The translations under genes and the position numbers were made by a program. From Calothrix sp. PCC 7507 (lineage in GTDB: Bacteria; Cyanobacteriota; Cyanobacteriia; Cyanobacteriales; Nostocaceae), in NCBI RefSeq assembly GCF_000316575.1, contig NC_019682.1:3098001-3162000 (forward strand): a stretch of 64,000 bases of DNA, given 5' to 3'. Positions 19,750-29,510 of the stretch are shown here, piece after piece (the stretch's first letter is position 1; the number at the start of each line of letters is the position of its first letter). Below the pieces are notes generated by a model. It made no database searches, was not told the DNA's origin, and worked only from the letters and a program-made list of their open reading frames with translations.

Positions 19750-21687
19750 ATGACGAGCAGTTACAGTGCCGATCAGATTCAAGTTCTGGAAGGTCTGGAA
19801 GCCGTCCGCAAACGACCAGGAATGTACATCGGTACTACAGGCCCGCGGGGACTCCACCATTTAGTTTACGAGGTAGTGGATAACTCTGTTGATGAGGCTT
19901 TGGCAGGTTACTGTACTCACGTCGAAGTGGATCTCAATGCCGATGGTTCTGTAACTGTAACAGACGATGGTCGGGGCATTCCTACTGATATTCACCCAAA
20001 AACAGGGAAATCGGCTTTGGAAACGGTGTTGACCGTACTGCACGCTGGTGGTAAGTTTGGCGGCGGTGGCTACAAAGTTTCTGGAGGATTGCACGGGGTA
20101 GGGATTTCTGTCGTTAACGCCCTGTCTGAGTTTGTTGAGGTGACAGTTTGGCGGGATAAAAAAGTTCATCTTCAACGCTATGAACGGGGTGTCCCAGTTA
20201 CCGAACTCCAAGCCAAGCCTTACAAAGAAGCCAGAACCGGAACTTCTACTACTTTTAAGCCAGATACGCAAATCTTCAGCACTGGCATTGAGTTTGATTA
20301 CATCACTTTATCAGGTCGCTTACGGGAGTTGGCCTATTTGAATGCGGGTGTCAAAATTACTTTTACTGACCATCGGCTGGAACTGCTAAAAAGCGATACA
20401 GCCAAGGTAGAAACTTATGAATACAGAGGTGGTATTAAAGAATATATTGCTTACATGAACCGCGAGAAGCAGCCCCTACATGAAGAAATTATCTATGTAC
20501 AAGGGGAACGCAACAACGTTCAAATAGAAGTTTCATTACAGTGGTGTACTGATGCCTATACAGACAATGTACTGGGTTTTGCCAATAATATTCGTACAGT
20601 TGATGGCGGTACGCACTTAGAAGGTTTGAAGGCGGTGCTGACTCGGACATTAAATGCGATCGCCCGCAAACGCAATAAAATTAAAGAGAATGAACCTAAC
20701 CTCAGTGGTGAACATGTCCGCGAAGGTTTAACAGCAGTCATTTCCGTCAAAGTTCCCGATCCGGAATTTGAAGGACAAACCAAAACCAAGTTGGGGAATA
20801 CAGAAGTCCGAGGAATTGTTGATTCTTTGGTAGGTGAAGTCCTCACCGAGTACCTAGAATTTCATCCAGGTGTCGCCGACTCAATTTTAGATAAAGCCAT
20901 CCAAGCCTTTAAAGCTGCAGAAGCCGCCCGTCATGCGCGGGAATTAGTCCGGCGCAAATCAGTATTGGAATCTTCCCCATTACCTGGTAAGCTTGCTGAC
21001 TGTAGTTCTCGTGACCCCAGCGAATCAGAGATATTCATCGTCGAAGGCGATTCAGCGGGTGGAAGTGCCAAACAAGGACGCGATCGCCGTACCCAAGCTA
21101 TCCTACCTCTACGTGGGAAAATCCTCAATATTGAGAAAACTGACGATGCCAAAATTTATAAAAATAACGAAGTTCAATCGTTAATTACCGCCTTGGGTTT
21201 GGGTGTGAAAGGTGAAGAATTTGATTCCACCCAATTACGCTATCATCGCATTGTCATCATGACAGATGCTGACGTAGATGGGGCGCACATCCGCACACTT
21301 CTGTTAACATTCTTCTATCGTTATCAACGCGCACTAATTGAACAGGGTTTCATATATATTGCTTGTCCGCCACTATTTAAAGTAGAACGGGGACGCAATC
21401 ATGAGTACTGCTATAGTGAACGCGAATTGCAACAGCACATTGCCACATTTCCTAGCAACGCCAACTATAACATCCAACGTTTCAAAGGTTTGGGTGAAAT
21501 GATGCCAGCCCAACTCTGGGACACCACAATGAACCCAGAATCCCGCAAAATGAAGCAAGTAGAAATTGAAGATGCCGCCGAAGCCGATCGCATTTTCACC
21601 ATTTTAATGGGCGATCGTGTCGCACCAAGACGTGAATTCATCGAAACCTATGGATCTAAACTTAACTTGACGGATTTAGATATCTAA
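19750..21687 (+). CDS. gyrB: DNA gyrase subunit B
   Basis: A 645 aa type IIA topoisomerase ATPase subunit. The GHKL ATPase domain has [19 protein letters not shown] and [14 protein letters not shown]. The transducer follows, then the TOPRIM domain with [17 protein letters not shown] and [16 protein letters not shown], and the C-terminal [20 protein letters not shown]-like end. The frame is open to 19714, but AGGAG seven bases before the ATG at 19750 sets the start (MTSSYSADQ). Cyanobacteria usually have one GyrB-type subunit for more than one A-type subunit; an A-type gene is at 60422 in this window. Confidence 0.95.
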   Translation: MTSSYSADQIQVLEGLEAVRKRPGMYIGTTGPRGLHHLVYEVVDNSVDEALAGYCTHVEVDLNADGSVTVTDDGRGIPTDIHPKTGKSALETVLTVLHAGGKFGGGGYKVSGGLHGVGISVVNALSEFVEVTVWRDKKVHLQRYERGVPVTELQAKPYKEARTGTSTTFKPDTQIFSTGIEFDYITLSGRLRELAYLNAGVKITFTDHRLELLKSDTAKVETYEYRGGIKEYIAYMNREKQPLHEEIIYVQGERNNVQIEVSLQWCTDAYTDNVLGFANNIRTVDGGTHLEGLKAVLTRTLNAIARKRNKIKENEPNLSGEHVREGLTAVISVKVPDPEFEGQTKTKLGNTEVRGIVDSLVGEVLTEYLEFHPGVADSILDKAIQAFKAAEAARHARELVRRKSVLESSPLPGKLADCSSRDPSESEIFIVEGDSAGGSAKQGRDRRTQAILPLRGKILNIEKTDDAKIYKNNEVQSLITALGLGVKGEEFDSTQLRYHRIVIMTDADVDGAHIRTLLLTFFYRYQRALIEQGFIYIACPPLFKVERGRNHEYCYSERELQQHIATFPSNANYNIQRFKGLGEMMPAQLWDTTMNPESRKMKQVEIEDAAEADRIFTILMGDRVAPRREFIETYGSKLNLTDLDI

Positions 21688-21727
21688 AATTAATTCCGCT
21701 CCATATCTTGACAATCTGGGAATTTGG

Positions 21728-21769
21728 TAATGGGTAATTGGCATCAGCCTCTTGCCCATTATCTTTTTT
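21728..21769 (+). terminator. Terminator after gyrB
   Basis: TAATGGG (21728-21734) pairs with CCCATTA (21755-21761), followed by CTTTTTT. It lies between the gyrB stop and the convergent ABC permease gene. Confidence 0.6.
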
Positions 21770-21785
21770 AAAATATCAGAATTAC

Positions 21786-22601
21786 TTATTTTGAATAAGC
21801 GCGTGTTGCCAAGGTGCTGAATACTAATGTTAGGGCAAAGCTCCAAAGTAAAGTAGCGATCGCTGAACCTGCGACTGAACCACCAGTAGACAAACCACGA
21901 AGTGCTTGAGCCACCACAGAAACCGGGTTGAGTTCGACAAAGCCCTGAAGCCAGTCAGGGAAACTCTCTTGGGGCACATACCCAATGCTCAAAAATGTGA
22001 GTGGTAAGAGCCACGGGATCATTGCTGCTTGCACTGACTCTGGTGTTTTGAATTTAACAGCGAAAAATACTGCCAGCCAAGCAAAGGACGAAGTAAAAAT
22101 CACAGGTAAAATTAGGAACGGCACAATAGCCAGGTAACTAGTTTGGAACCGAAAGCCCAGCAGATATCCTACCAGTGTTATAATCACTACCTGTATTAAT
22201 AAACGACCAGCACTACTGAAAATTCGTCCAGCTAGCACCGCAGACCGGGCAATGGGTAAGGTACGTAGTCGAGTATCCATGCCGCTATTGAGGTCATTAT
22301 ACAGTGCAGTACCAGTATCAATAGTACTAAAAAGCAATCCCTGAACTATGGTTAACGGTACCAAGAACTGAGCGTAGTCAGCATAAGTGCCATTGGGCAT
22401 CACTACCTTGGCAAAGCTAGCAGTAAAAATCAGCAATAGAAATACAGGAAATCCAGTGGCTCCGACAATGACAGATGGATTTCTCCAGTCAAGGAGCAAG
22501 TTACGGCGAGCAATCAAGGTAATTTCCCCCAGCGTGCGGATGAAGTCACCTTCTTGGTGAGTTGATACTAACTGAGCCGCAGTTGGGCGAGGTAAAGTCA
22601 T
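21786..22601 (-). CDS. ABC-2 type transporter permease (DrrB-like), second subunit
   Basis: A 271 aa membrane protein with six predicted helices and the ABC-2 permease end motif (SIGYVPQESFPDWLQGFVELNPVS). The ATG at 22601 (MTLPRPTAAQ) overlaps the TGA of the upstream permease by 4 bp, so the longer frame opened at 22679 is not used. With the permease at 22598 and the ATPase at 23500 it forms a DrrAB-type exporter. Its position at the end of the NRPS/PKS operon suggests that it exports the locus product. The two permeases are related to each other (both keep FPDWLQ and NPVS or QPVS). Confidence 0.88.
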   Translation of the reverse strand: MTLPRPTAAQLVSTHQEGDFIRTLGEITLIARRNLLLDWRNPSVIVGATGFPVFLLLIFTASFAKVVMPNGTYADYAQFLVPLTIVQGLLFSTIDTGTALYNDLNSGMDTRLRTLPIARSAVLAGRIFSSAGRLLIQVVIITLVGYLLGFRFQTSYLAIVPFLILPVIFTSSFAWLAVFFAVKFKTPESVQAAMIPWLLPLTFLSIGYVPQESFPDWLQGFVELNPVSVVAQALRGLSTGGSVAGSAIATLLWSFALTLVFSTLATRAYSK

Positions 22602-23422
22602 GGCGACACCTTCTGGTAAAAATGAACAGCTAGAAATACAAACACCACCAACAACCCCAGTAGCCAAGCAACAGACCAATAGAGAGGATCTAAAATCTCA
22701 CTCCCACTAACTAATGCCCTCAGTGCATTGGCAGTGTGGCTGACAGGTTGATTGCGGACGATCGCTTGTAGCCAATCGGGAAAATTTGCTGCGGGACTAA
22801 AACCCGTGCTGAGTAAAAGCAAGGGAGCGTAAGGGATAATGCTCAGTGATTGGACTAAATCCGGTTCCTGGAGTCCCAGCGCCAGTGCAGCGTAACCGGC
22901 GATCGCCGTAGTCGTGAACAGCAACGTCAAAGCAATAAACCCTACAATCGAGAACCAACCACCCTGAAAACGGAAGCCATAAACATGGGCAAAGCAGATC
23001 AGAATCGTTAAGCTAATTGATGCCCGCACGAGGTACGCAATTAATAGCCCACCAAAGGCTGCTACTCGTGAAATTGGCATTGCCCGACACCTTTGCAGCA
23101 TCCCTGCTTTGATATCGGTGGCTAGGTTAATCGCTGCCCCCATTGCCGTAAAAAACATGGACTGGAGTGTGATAATGGGAACCAAGTACTGGACATAATT
23201 AATTTCTTGAGCCGCCATTAACCGTTCAAAAGTTAGCAGAAATCCACTGAGGAACATGATGGGTATCAGCACCACAGATACGACAACTGCGGGAAATCGG
23301 GTCAACAAAATCAAGTTTCGTTGACCGATAATCAAACTATCGGCAAACGCCCGACTCATGCCTGATTCGTGCCGGGTTGCTACTAACTTTTTCGCTCTTG
23401 TGTATAGGTCATTATTGTCCAT
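22598..23422 (-). CDS. ABC-2 type transporter permease (DrrB-like), first subunit
   Basis: A protein of about 274 aa with six hydrophobic helices and the ABC-2 signature near the C-terminus (STGFSPAANFPDWLQAIV). The frame is open from a TTG at 23437; I take the ATG at 23422 (MDNNDLYT), without a clear ribosome binding site for either. It is 63-78 bp downstream of the ATPase gene and overlaps the next permease by 4 bp (ATGA). Two different DrrB-type subunits per ATPase is a common arrangement next to cyanobacterial NRPS/PKS clusters. Confidence 0.87.
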   Translation of the reverse strand: MDNNDLYTRAKKLVATRHESGMSRAFADSLIIGQRNLILLTRFPAVVVSVVLIPIMFLSGFLLTFERLMAAQEINYVQYLVPIITLQSMFFTAMGAAINLATDIKAGMLQRCRAMPISRVAAFGGLLIAYLVRASISLTILICFAHVYGFRFQGGWFSIVGFIALTLLFTTTAIAGYAALALGLQEPDLVQSLSIIPYAPLLLLSTGFSPAANFPDWLQAIVRNQPVSHTANALRALVSGSEILDPLYWSVAWLLGLLVVFVFLAVHFYQKVSP

Positions 23423-23499
23423 CAAATTATTTGACAATTTGTGGTAAAATTTAATACGTGATAAGTTGAGAAAGACTGTATTCTTGCGGTTAGAGTTAA

Positions 23500-24435
23500 T
23501 TACAAATCAGTATCAGTTGTGTGACCAGTCAAGGCAAAAAACACATCATCAAGACTGGGACGGCGCAGAGAAATGTCGGTGAGAATCACACCCACAGCCT
23601 CTACCCTGCGGATCACCTCAGCTAAGGTGACTATACCTTTTGTCGCTGGAAGCGTTAGCGTAGTGCTGCCAGTAATCTCACCAAGATCCGCTAATGAGCG
23701 TCGCACTTTTTGTTCATCACCAGGATCGGCAAGTCGTAACTCGCAGAAAGTTTCGCCCACTCTATTCTTGAGTTCATCAACTGTACCTTGAGCGATCGCC
23801 TCTCCGCGATCAATGACCACAATCCAGTCGGCTAGTTCGTCTGCTTCCTCTAGATATTGGGTAGTGAGCAGAATTGTCATCCCCTGCGCCTTTAATGCTC
23901 TCACCATATTCCAAACTTGGCGGCGGCTGTAGGGGTCAAGACCAGTTGTCGGCTCATCTAGGAACAGTACTAATGGCTCAGTTATAATACTGATTGCCAA
24001 ATCTAGCCGTCGTCGCATACCACCCGATAACTTTTTGACTCGCAAATTAGCAGCTGTTGTTAAGTCGAATTGCTCTAGTAATTCTGTAGCTCTGCGTGCA
24101 GCCTTGATGCTAGATAGTCGTAACAATCGCCCGAATAATACCAAGTTTTCCCGTGCTGTCAGTTCCTCATCAATAGCCGCAAACTGACCCGTCAGACCAA
24201 TTAACGCTCGCACCGCAGCAGGTTGAGTAACGACATCATAACCTGCGATCGTGGCACTACCGCCATCTGGTTTCAGCAGGGTAGTTAGGCAATTGATGGT
24301 TGTAGTTTTGCCAGCACCGTTCGGTCCCAGCACACCGAGGACTGAGCCAGCTGGTGCGGAGAAATCAATACCTCTCAATACTTCTGTTTTGCCAAAATAC
24401 TTTCTCAGGTTTTTGACCTGCACCATATCGCTCAT
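23500..24435 (-). CDS. Daunorubicin-resistance-type ABC transporter ATPase (DrrA-like)
   Basis: A 311 aa ATP-binding subunit. It has Walker A (LGPNGAGKTTTINCL), a Q loop in LIGLTGQFAAIDEELTARENL as in DrrA proteins, the signature KKLSGGMRRRLDLAI, Walker B (LVLFLDEPTTGLD) and an H-loop region changed to LTTQYLEEADELAD. The C-terminal extension is typical of the DrrA family. It should drive export of the siderophore-like product through the two permeases downstream. A 220 bp spacer with a strong hairpin (24496-24528) separates it from the thioester reductase gene, so it may have its own promoter. Confidence 0.92.
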   Translation of the reverse strand: MSDMVQVKNLRKYFGKTEVLRGIDFSAPAGSVLGVLGPNGAGKTTTINCLTTLLKPDGGSATIAGYDVVTQPAAVRALIGLTGQFAAIDEELTARENLVLFGRLLRLSSIKAARRATELLEQFDLTTAANLRVKKLSGGMRRRLDLAISIITEPLVLFLDEPTTGLDPYSRRQVWNMVRALKAQGMTILLTTQYLEEADELADWIVVIDRGEAIAQGTVDELKNRVGETFCELRLADPGDEQKVRRSLADLGEITGSTTLTLPATKGIVTLAEVIRRVEAVGVILTDISLRRPSLDDVFFALTGHTTDTDL

Positions 24436-24495
24436 GGGAGTTCTTCGATCTCTTGAATTTATTGATAAATTATTTTAATAAATCTTGGGGCTGCA

Positions 24496-24528
24496 AGATC
24501 CCCGACTTCTTAAAGAAGTCGGGGATCT
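24496..24528. repeat. Palindromic hairpin (GATCCCCGACTTCTT family)
   Basis: A 15 bp inverted repeat GATCCCCGACTTCTT with its complement separated by one base. Related degenerate copies are at 46386-46418 and near 39560-39590, all between genes of the same locus. It is a dispersed repeat that could also terminate or stabilise transcripts; no clean T run follows. Confidence 0.7.
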
Positions 24529-24654
24529 AAACTCCTAACATCTCATACCGTTTCTTTGTGAAGCTGCATATAATTCACCCCCCGGCTATCGCCGGGACTA
24601 CAGGGGGGTATTATTATGTGCATCTTCATACAAAATAGGTATCAGAACTATTAA

Positions 24655-26004
24655 TTAGCGAAGATTCAAATAAGATAAGTATTTATTGATTAATTCAGTA
24701 TTAGGTAATGGACAATTAATCGAACTACCTGCAAGCCCATCAAGTGTATTTTGGCAGTCATATTGTAGATGCAATAACTGTAATTGTTCTTCAGAAAAAC
24801 TTTCTAAAAACATCAAAGGCAGTGACCTGATTGTATTTTCTTGAGCATGTTGGGTAAAATTCACTAATTTTACCCTCCAATCGTCATATTGAGCCATAGT
24901 AATTGTATAACCAAATGAGCGTATATAGTCAATCATGGAAGTCATAGAAAGTGGCTGGGGATTGCATAAATGAAAGACTTTTCCTAATGATGCTTGCTGC
25001 ATAGATAAATGAGCGATCGCCTGACTCACATAATCTACAGGAGTAATATCCCACATCACATCTAAATCAGGCGCACTTTCCAGTTCGATAAAACTTTTGA
25101 GAACTGTACTCAGCAAATCCTGATGTTTACAAATTCCTGTTTGGCTACTTCCGGTAATCATTCCAGGTCTATAAATAGATATAGGAATTCCCCTTGAGTG
25201 AGCAATTGTCATTATCTTTTCAGCTACCCATTTACTCTGAGCATAACCATTATGGAGTTTTTCCCAGCAATCTAAAATATTCTCTTCTCGAATTACCTGA
25301 TCTTTAGAATAATTAACAGATTGCACAACAGACAGAGTAGAAATAAAATGTACAGGCTTAACTTTAACCAGGCTAGCTAACCTGAGAATTTCTTGAGATC
25401 CCAAAACATTAATTGCCTTAAAAGCAGTGTATGGCAAGATAGAATTAACTAAAGCTCCATTATGATAAATAACATCAATCTGATGTGCCAGTCTTTGAAA
25501 TTGCTCTTTAGTCAAACCTAATAAAGGCTGTGATAAATCTCCGATTATGGGAATAATTCTGGCACTAAAACTCTCATCCCAAAGTAGATAAAATTTCAGA
25601 TGATTTTGAATTGTATTTTTTGCTAAATCAGAACTTTCTGCACGTACTAAACAGTAAATGTCTGATTGAGTTCGTTGCAGGAGTTCATAAAGTAAAAAGG
25701 CTCCTAAAAATCCCGTTACTCCAGTTAAAAGCAAATTATTTACCTGCAACGTCAAAGCAGTTACATTTTGAGGGTAAATTTTTGGGTCTAAATCGGCTTC
25801 CTCCAATAGATTGATAGTAATTTCCTTAATATTATTTTTATTGCTCAAAAACCGAATAATTTCTGCTTTGCGCTCAAATATTTGAGTTTTTATATTTGGC
25901 GTTATCACACCTTTAGGAGCATTGCAACGGATGATATCGCCATCAGCCAAAAGCTTAATATCCAAGCTAATAAGTTCAGCTAAAAATTCTTCAATAGGCT
26001 TCAT
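24655..26004 (-). CDS. Stand-alone thioester reductase with TubC-type docking domain
   Basis: A 449 aa terminal release enzyme. Residues 1-55 (FLAELISLDIKLLADGD, CNAPKGVIT) form a TubC-type N-terminal docking domain. The rest is an NAD(P)H-dependent SDR reductase of the Lys2/MxcG R-domain type: LLLTGVTGFLGAFLLYELL (nucleotide binding), YHNGALVNSILPY, and the catalytic Tyr-Lys in GYAQSKWVAEKI. Such domains cut the peptidyl thioester reductively to an aldehyde or alcohol. Its ATG overlaps the stop of the C-A-PCP gene by 4 bp (26001-26004), placing it as the last step of the assembly line. There is no thioesterase in the locus. Confidence 0.9.
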   Translation of the reverse strand: MKPIEEFLAELISLDIKLLADGDIIRCNAPKGVITPNIKTQIFERKAEIIRFLSNKNNIKEITINLLEEADLDPKIYPQNVTALTLQVNNLLLTGVTGFLGAFLLYELLQRTQSDIYCLVRAESSDLAKNTIQNHLKFYLLWDESFSARIIPIIGDLSQPLLGLTKEQFQRLAHQIDVIYHNGALVNSILPYTAFKAINVLGSQEILRLASLVKVKPVHFISTLSVVQSVNYSKDQVIREENILDCWEKLHNGYAQSKWVAEKIMTIAHSRGIPISIYRPGMITGSSQTGICKHQDLLSTVLKSFIELESAPDLDVMWDITPVDYVSQAIAHLSMQQASLGKVFHLCNPQPLSMTSMIDYIRSFGYTITMAQYDDWRVKLVNFTQHAQENTIRSLPLMFLESFSEEQLQLLHLQYDCQNTLDGLAGSSINCPLPNTELINKYLSYLNLR

Positions 26005-29000
26005 ATTTCTATTTCCTCACGTTCGCCTATCTGCTCAACAAGCGCAAAAGAAAACTGTTCAATAATTTGCATTCTCTCAATCCGTTCAGCTAAACCCGCA
26101 ACAGTAGGAACCTCAAATAAATCGACAATTGTTAACTCTACTTGCAAAGCTTCAGACAATTGAGTAATTAATTGGATAACTAATAAAGAATTTCCTCCTA
26201 ACTCAAAGAAGTCATCATAAATACCCACTTGATTAACCCCAATAACTTGAGAAAATATCTCCGCAATCATTTTTTCTGTAAAAGTACGAGGCTTAACGAA
26301 AGTTTCTGATAATTCCGGTCTATGTGTCTCAGGAATAGGTAATGCGCGACGGTCTACTTTACCGTTAGGATTTAGCGGTAAAGCTTTCAGCATGACGAAA
26401 ACAGCAGGTATCATATAGTTGGGCAATTTCTTTTCAATGAAGTAGCGCAGGTCACTAGTAGTAGGAATATGTTCTGCTTCAGCTACTACATAAGCCACAA
26501 GGCGCTTGTTTCCAGATTGGTCTTCTTGATCTAAAACCACAGATTGAAGAACAGAAGGATGCTGGGTCAATACAGATTCAACTTCCCCAAGTTCAATGCG
26601 GAAACCACGAATCTTCACTTGATGGTCAACACGTCCCAAAAACTCCACATTACCATCTGCTAAATAACGAGCTAAATCCCCTGTTTTATATAATTTTGTA
26701 TTGTCAAAGGGGCTGGGGATAAATTTCTGTTCAGTTAACTCTGGCTGATTCAAATAACCACGAGCTAGACCAATACTACTAATATATAATTCGCCAGTAA
26801 TACCAATAGGAACTAGCTGTAAATATGCGTCCAGAATATAAAATTTAGTATTTGGAAATGGACGACCAATTGGGACTAGTCCATCAATTAACAAATTGCC
26901 CTGTTCTGTTTCAAAATATGAACTGTCAATAGTGGCTTCACTCACGCCATAGGAATTAATTAAACGAGTTTCTGGACTCAAAAAATGCTTAATTTTTAGA
27001 TAATCTTCCGCATACCAACTATCGGAACCAACAGCTAATAATTTCATCAAGTCGAGTTTTTGCTCTGTTTTTTCTAAATACTGAATCAAATGTTTCAGCA
27101 CAACTGGTACAAACTCTGCACAATCAATCTTTTCTTTGTTCATTAGTTTATATAACTTTTCTGGTTCTAAAAGCCACTCTCGCTTACAGATAACTAGCTT
27201 GGCTCCAGAACAAAGCGCACGTACCATATCTCCTGAAAAAACATCAAAAGAGAAACTCGCCATTTGTAGATGACTGGAACACAAAGAACGAAGTTGATAT
27301 GCATCTTCCCAACCTAGATATGCATTCACCAAATTTCGATGTGTAATCATGACTCCTTTAGGATTTCCGGTAGAACCAGAGGTGTAGATTACATAAACTA
27401 AGTTTTCAGCTAATATCTCATGGGTGGGATTTTGTTTGTGCTGTTGCGAAATTAATTCCCAGTCTTTATCCAAGCAAACTACAGGTGATTTTATCTCAGG
27501 TAAATCTGCTAGCAAATGCTGCTGAGTTAATATCACTGATACTTGGGAGTCAGACAATATAGAAGCAATACGCTGTTGAGGATAAGCTGGATCTAGAGGA
27601 ACATAAGCTCCACCTGCTTTGAGAATACCTAATATTCCCACAACCATTGCAATTGAGCGGTCTACACAAATACCAACTAAAACTTCTGGCTTGACACCCA
27701 ACTTTTGTAGATAATGAGCTAGTTGATTAGCTTGTTGATTAAGTTCTTGATAGGTGAGATTTTGGTCTTCAAATACTACTGCGATCGCATCAGGTGTCTT
27801 CTCTACCTGATTGGTAAATAATTGATGAATACAAATCTCTTGAGGAAAATCTATATCAGTTTTATTCCACTCTAATAATTGCTGATGTTCAGAGGGAGTT
27901 AATAAAGGTAATTGAGATACTCTTTGATTAGAATTAGCAACAATTCCAGCTAACAATGTCTGAAAATGTCCAATCATGCGAGTAATAGTAGAGTCATCAA
28001 ATAGTTCAGTGTCATATCCTATTCGTCCTATCAAACCTGATTGTTCTTCTACTAGGTGAAGTGTAATATCAAACTGGGCTGTTTGATTATCAATTAGTGA
28101 ATAACTGACATCAAGACCAGGAAGTTCTATGTCACGCGATGAAGTGGCATTTTGCATGACAAATAGCACTTGAAATAACGGTAAATAGCTTAAGTTACGC
28201 CCTAGTTGTAATTCATCCACTAGCTTTTCAAAGGGTAAATTTTGGTGAGAAAAAGCGTCTAATACTACCTCTCGCACCTGGTTTAATAATTCCCGAAAGC
28301 TAGGATTACCCGACAAATTACTACGCAGTACTAATGTGTTGATAAAACAGCCGATTAAATTTTCAGTTTCCGGTTGATGGCGATTAGCACTCGGTGAACC
28401 AACTAAGATATCATGGTGTCTGGTGTAGCGATAAAGTAAAATTTTAAACGCTGTTAGTAGCGTCATAAATAAGGTAGCTTCTGACTGCTGGGATATAGCC
28501 TTGAGTGCATCGATCAAGGTTTTTGGTAATATAAAAGACTGCATCTTACCAGCAAAAGAGGGAGTTGGCGATCGCAGTCTATCGGTTGGTAATTGCAATA
28601 AAGTCGCAGCACCTTGTAATTGCTGCTTCCAATAAGCAATTTCTTTTTTCAGTTGCGTTCCTTGGGTAGCTTGTCTTTGCCAAACTGCAAAGTCTGCATA
28701 TTGGATTGGTAATTCGGCTAAAGGTGAATGCTGACCACTGATAAAAGCTTGGTATAGAATATTCAACTCACGAAAAAATACACCCACAGACCAAGCATCA
28801 GAGACGATGTGATGCATTGTCATCAGCATCATGTATTCTGTGGTGTCTAGGTGTATGAGGGTGACACGCAGAAATAGATTACCTGCTAAGTCAAAGGGTT
28901 TGCAAGCCTCCTCGATAGCTAATTGCTGCGCTTTTTGCTCTCGTTCAGATTTAGGGAGCGATCGCAAATCGATCAAGGGTAGTGTAAAGTTGACATCATC

Positions 29001-29342
29001 TGCAATCACCTGAATAAGTTGCTTGTTGACAGTCTTGAGGGTAGTACGCAAGATGGCATGGCGACGAATGATTTCTCTGATGCTTTGTTCTAAGATTTTA
29101 ACTTGCAGTAAACCATTGATTTTCAGGGCTACAGGCATGTTGTTAGATGTGGCACTTTTGACCCCTAATTGGTCTTGAAACCACATTCTTTGTTGGGCAA
29201 AAGATGCCATTAAATTGTGATTTTTATCTGCAATTATTTTGGGAATTACAGATGTTTTTCCCTGCTTCTGTTTGAGGCGCAGTTCTAGTAAGGAACGCTG
29301 TTCTGGTGAAAGTGCAGTAATTCGTTGAGAAAAGTTATTCAT
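26001..29342 (-). CDS. NRPS module C-A-PCP, ornithine-like code
   Basis: A 1113 aa non-ribosomal peptide synthetase module. The condensation domain (about 45-480) has the active-site motif as HHIVSDAWS (the usual Gly after Asp is Ala). The adenylation domain (about 495-1000) has IYTSGSTGNPKG and KTGDLARYLADGN. The PCP (about 1030-1095) has FFELGGNSLL with the phosphopantetheine Ser. Reading the specificity pocket by eye gives D-V-G-E-A-G-S-I-D-K, nine of ten identical to the ornithine code DVGEIGSIDK of fengycin synthetase. It is followed by the thioester reductase, so it should add the last residue. The N-terminus (QRITALSPEQRSLLELRL) looks like a short docking helix. Confidence 0.92.
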   Translation of the reverse strand: MNNFSQRITALSPEQRSLLELRLKQKQGKTSVIPKIIADKNHNLMASFAQQRMWFQDQLGVKSATSNNMPVALKINGLLQVKILEQSIREIIRRHAILRTTLKTVNKQLIQVIADDVNFTLPLIDLRSLPKSEREQKAQQLAIEEACKPFDLAGNLFLRVTLIHLDTTEYMMLMTMHHIVSDAWSVGVFFRELNILYQAFISGQHSPLAELPIQYADFAVWQRQATQGTQLKKEIAYWKQQLQGAATLLQLPTDRLRSPTPSFAGKMQSFILPKTLIDALKAISQQSEATLFMTLLTAFKILLYRYTRHHDILVGSPSANRHQPETENLIGCFINTLVLRSNLSGNPSFRELLNQVREVVLDAFSHQNLPFEKLVDELQLGRNLSYLPLFQVLFVMQNATSSRDIELPGLDVSYSLIDNQTAQFDITLHLVEEQSGLIGRIGYDTELFDDSTITRMIGHFQTLLAGIVANSNQRVSQLPLLTPSEHQQLLEWNKTDIDFPQEICIHQLFTNQVEKTPDAIAVVFEDQNLTYQELNQQANQLAHYLQKLGVKPEVLVGICVDRSIAMVVGILGILKAGGAYVPLDPAYPQQRIASILSDSQVSVILTQQHLLADLPEIKSPVVCLDKDWELISQQHKQNPTHEILAENLVYVIYTSGSTGNPKGVMITHRNLVNAYLGWEDAYQLRSLCSSHLQMASFSFDVFSGDMVRALCSGAKLVICKREWLLEPEKLYKLMNKEKIDCAEFVPVVLKHLIQYLEKTEQKLDLMKLLAVGSDSWYAEDYLKIKHFLSPETRLINSYGVSEATIDSSYFETEQGNLLIDGLVPIGRPFPNTKFYILDAYLQLVPIGITGELYISSIGLARGYLNQPELTEQKFIPSPFDNTKLYKTGDLARYLADGNVEFLGRVDHQVKIRGFRIELGEVESVLTQHPSVLQSVVLDQEDQSGNKRLVAYVVAEAEHIPTTSDLRYFIEKKLPNYMIPAVFVMLKALPLNPNGKVDRRALPIPETHRPELSETFVKPRTFTEKMIAEIFSQVIGVNQVGIYDDFFELGGNSLLVIQLITQLSEALQVELTIVDLFEVPTVAGLAERIERMQIIEQFSFALVEQIGEREEIEI

Positions 29343-29510
29343 GAATTAAGTATCCTGATAAATTATAGCGATTCCCAGTTAAGTGAGGTACAGAACCAAT
29401 GTTTTTTTTAACGCAGAGGGGCGCAAAGTTAAGCGCAAAGGTACGCAGAGGGTTTGCCCAATTTTATTAGCAATGTATTAAGTACCTCAGTAGATTAGGA
29501 AATGCTATAT

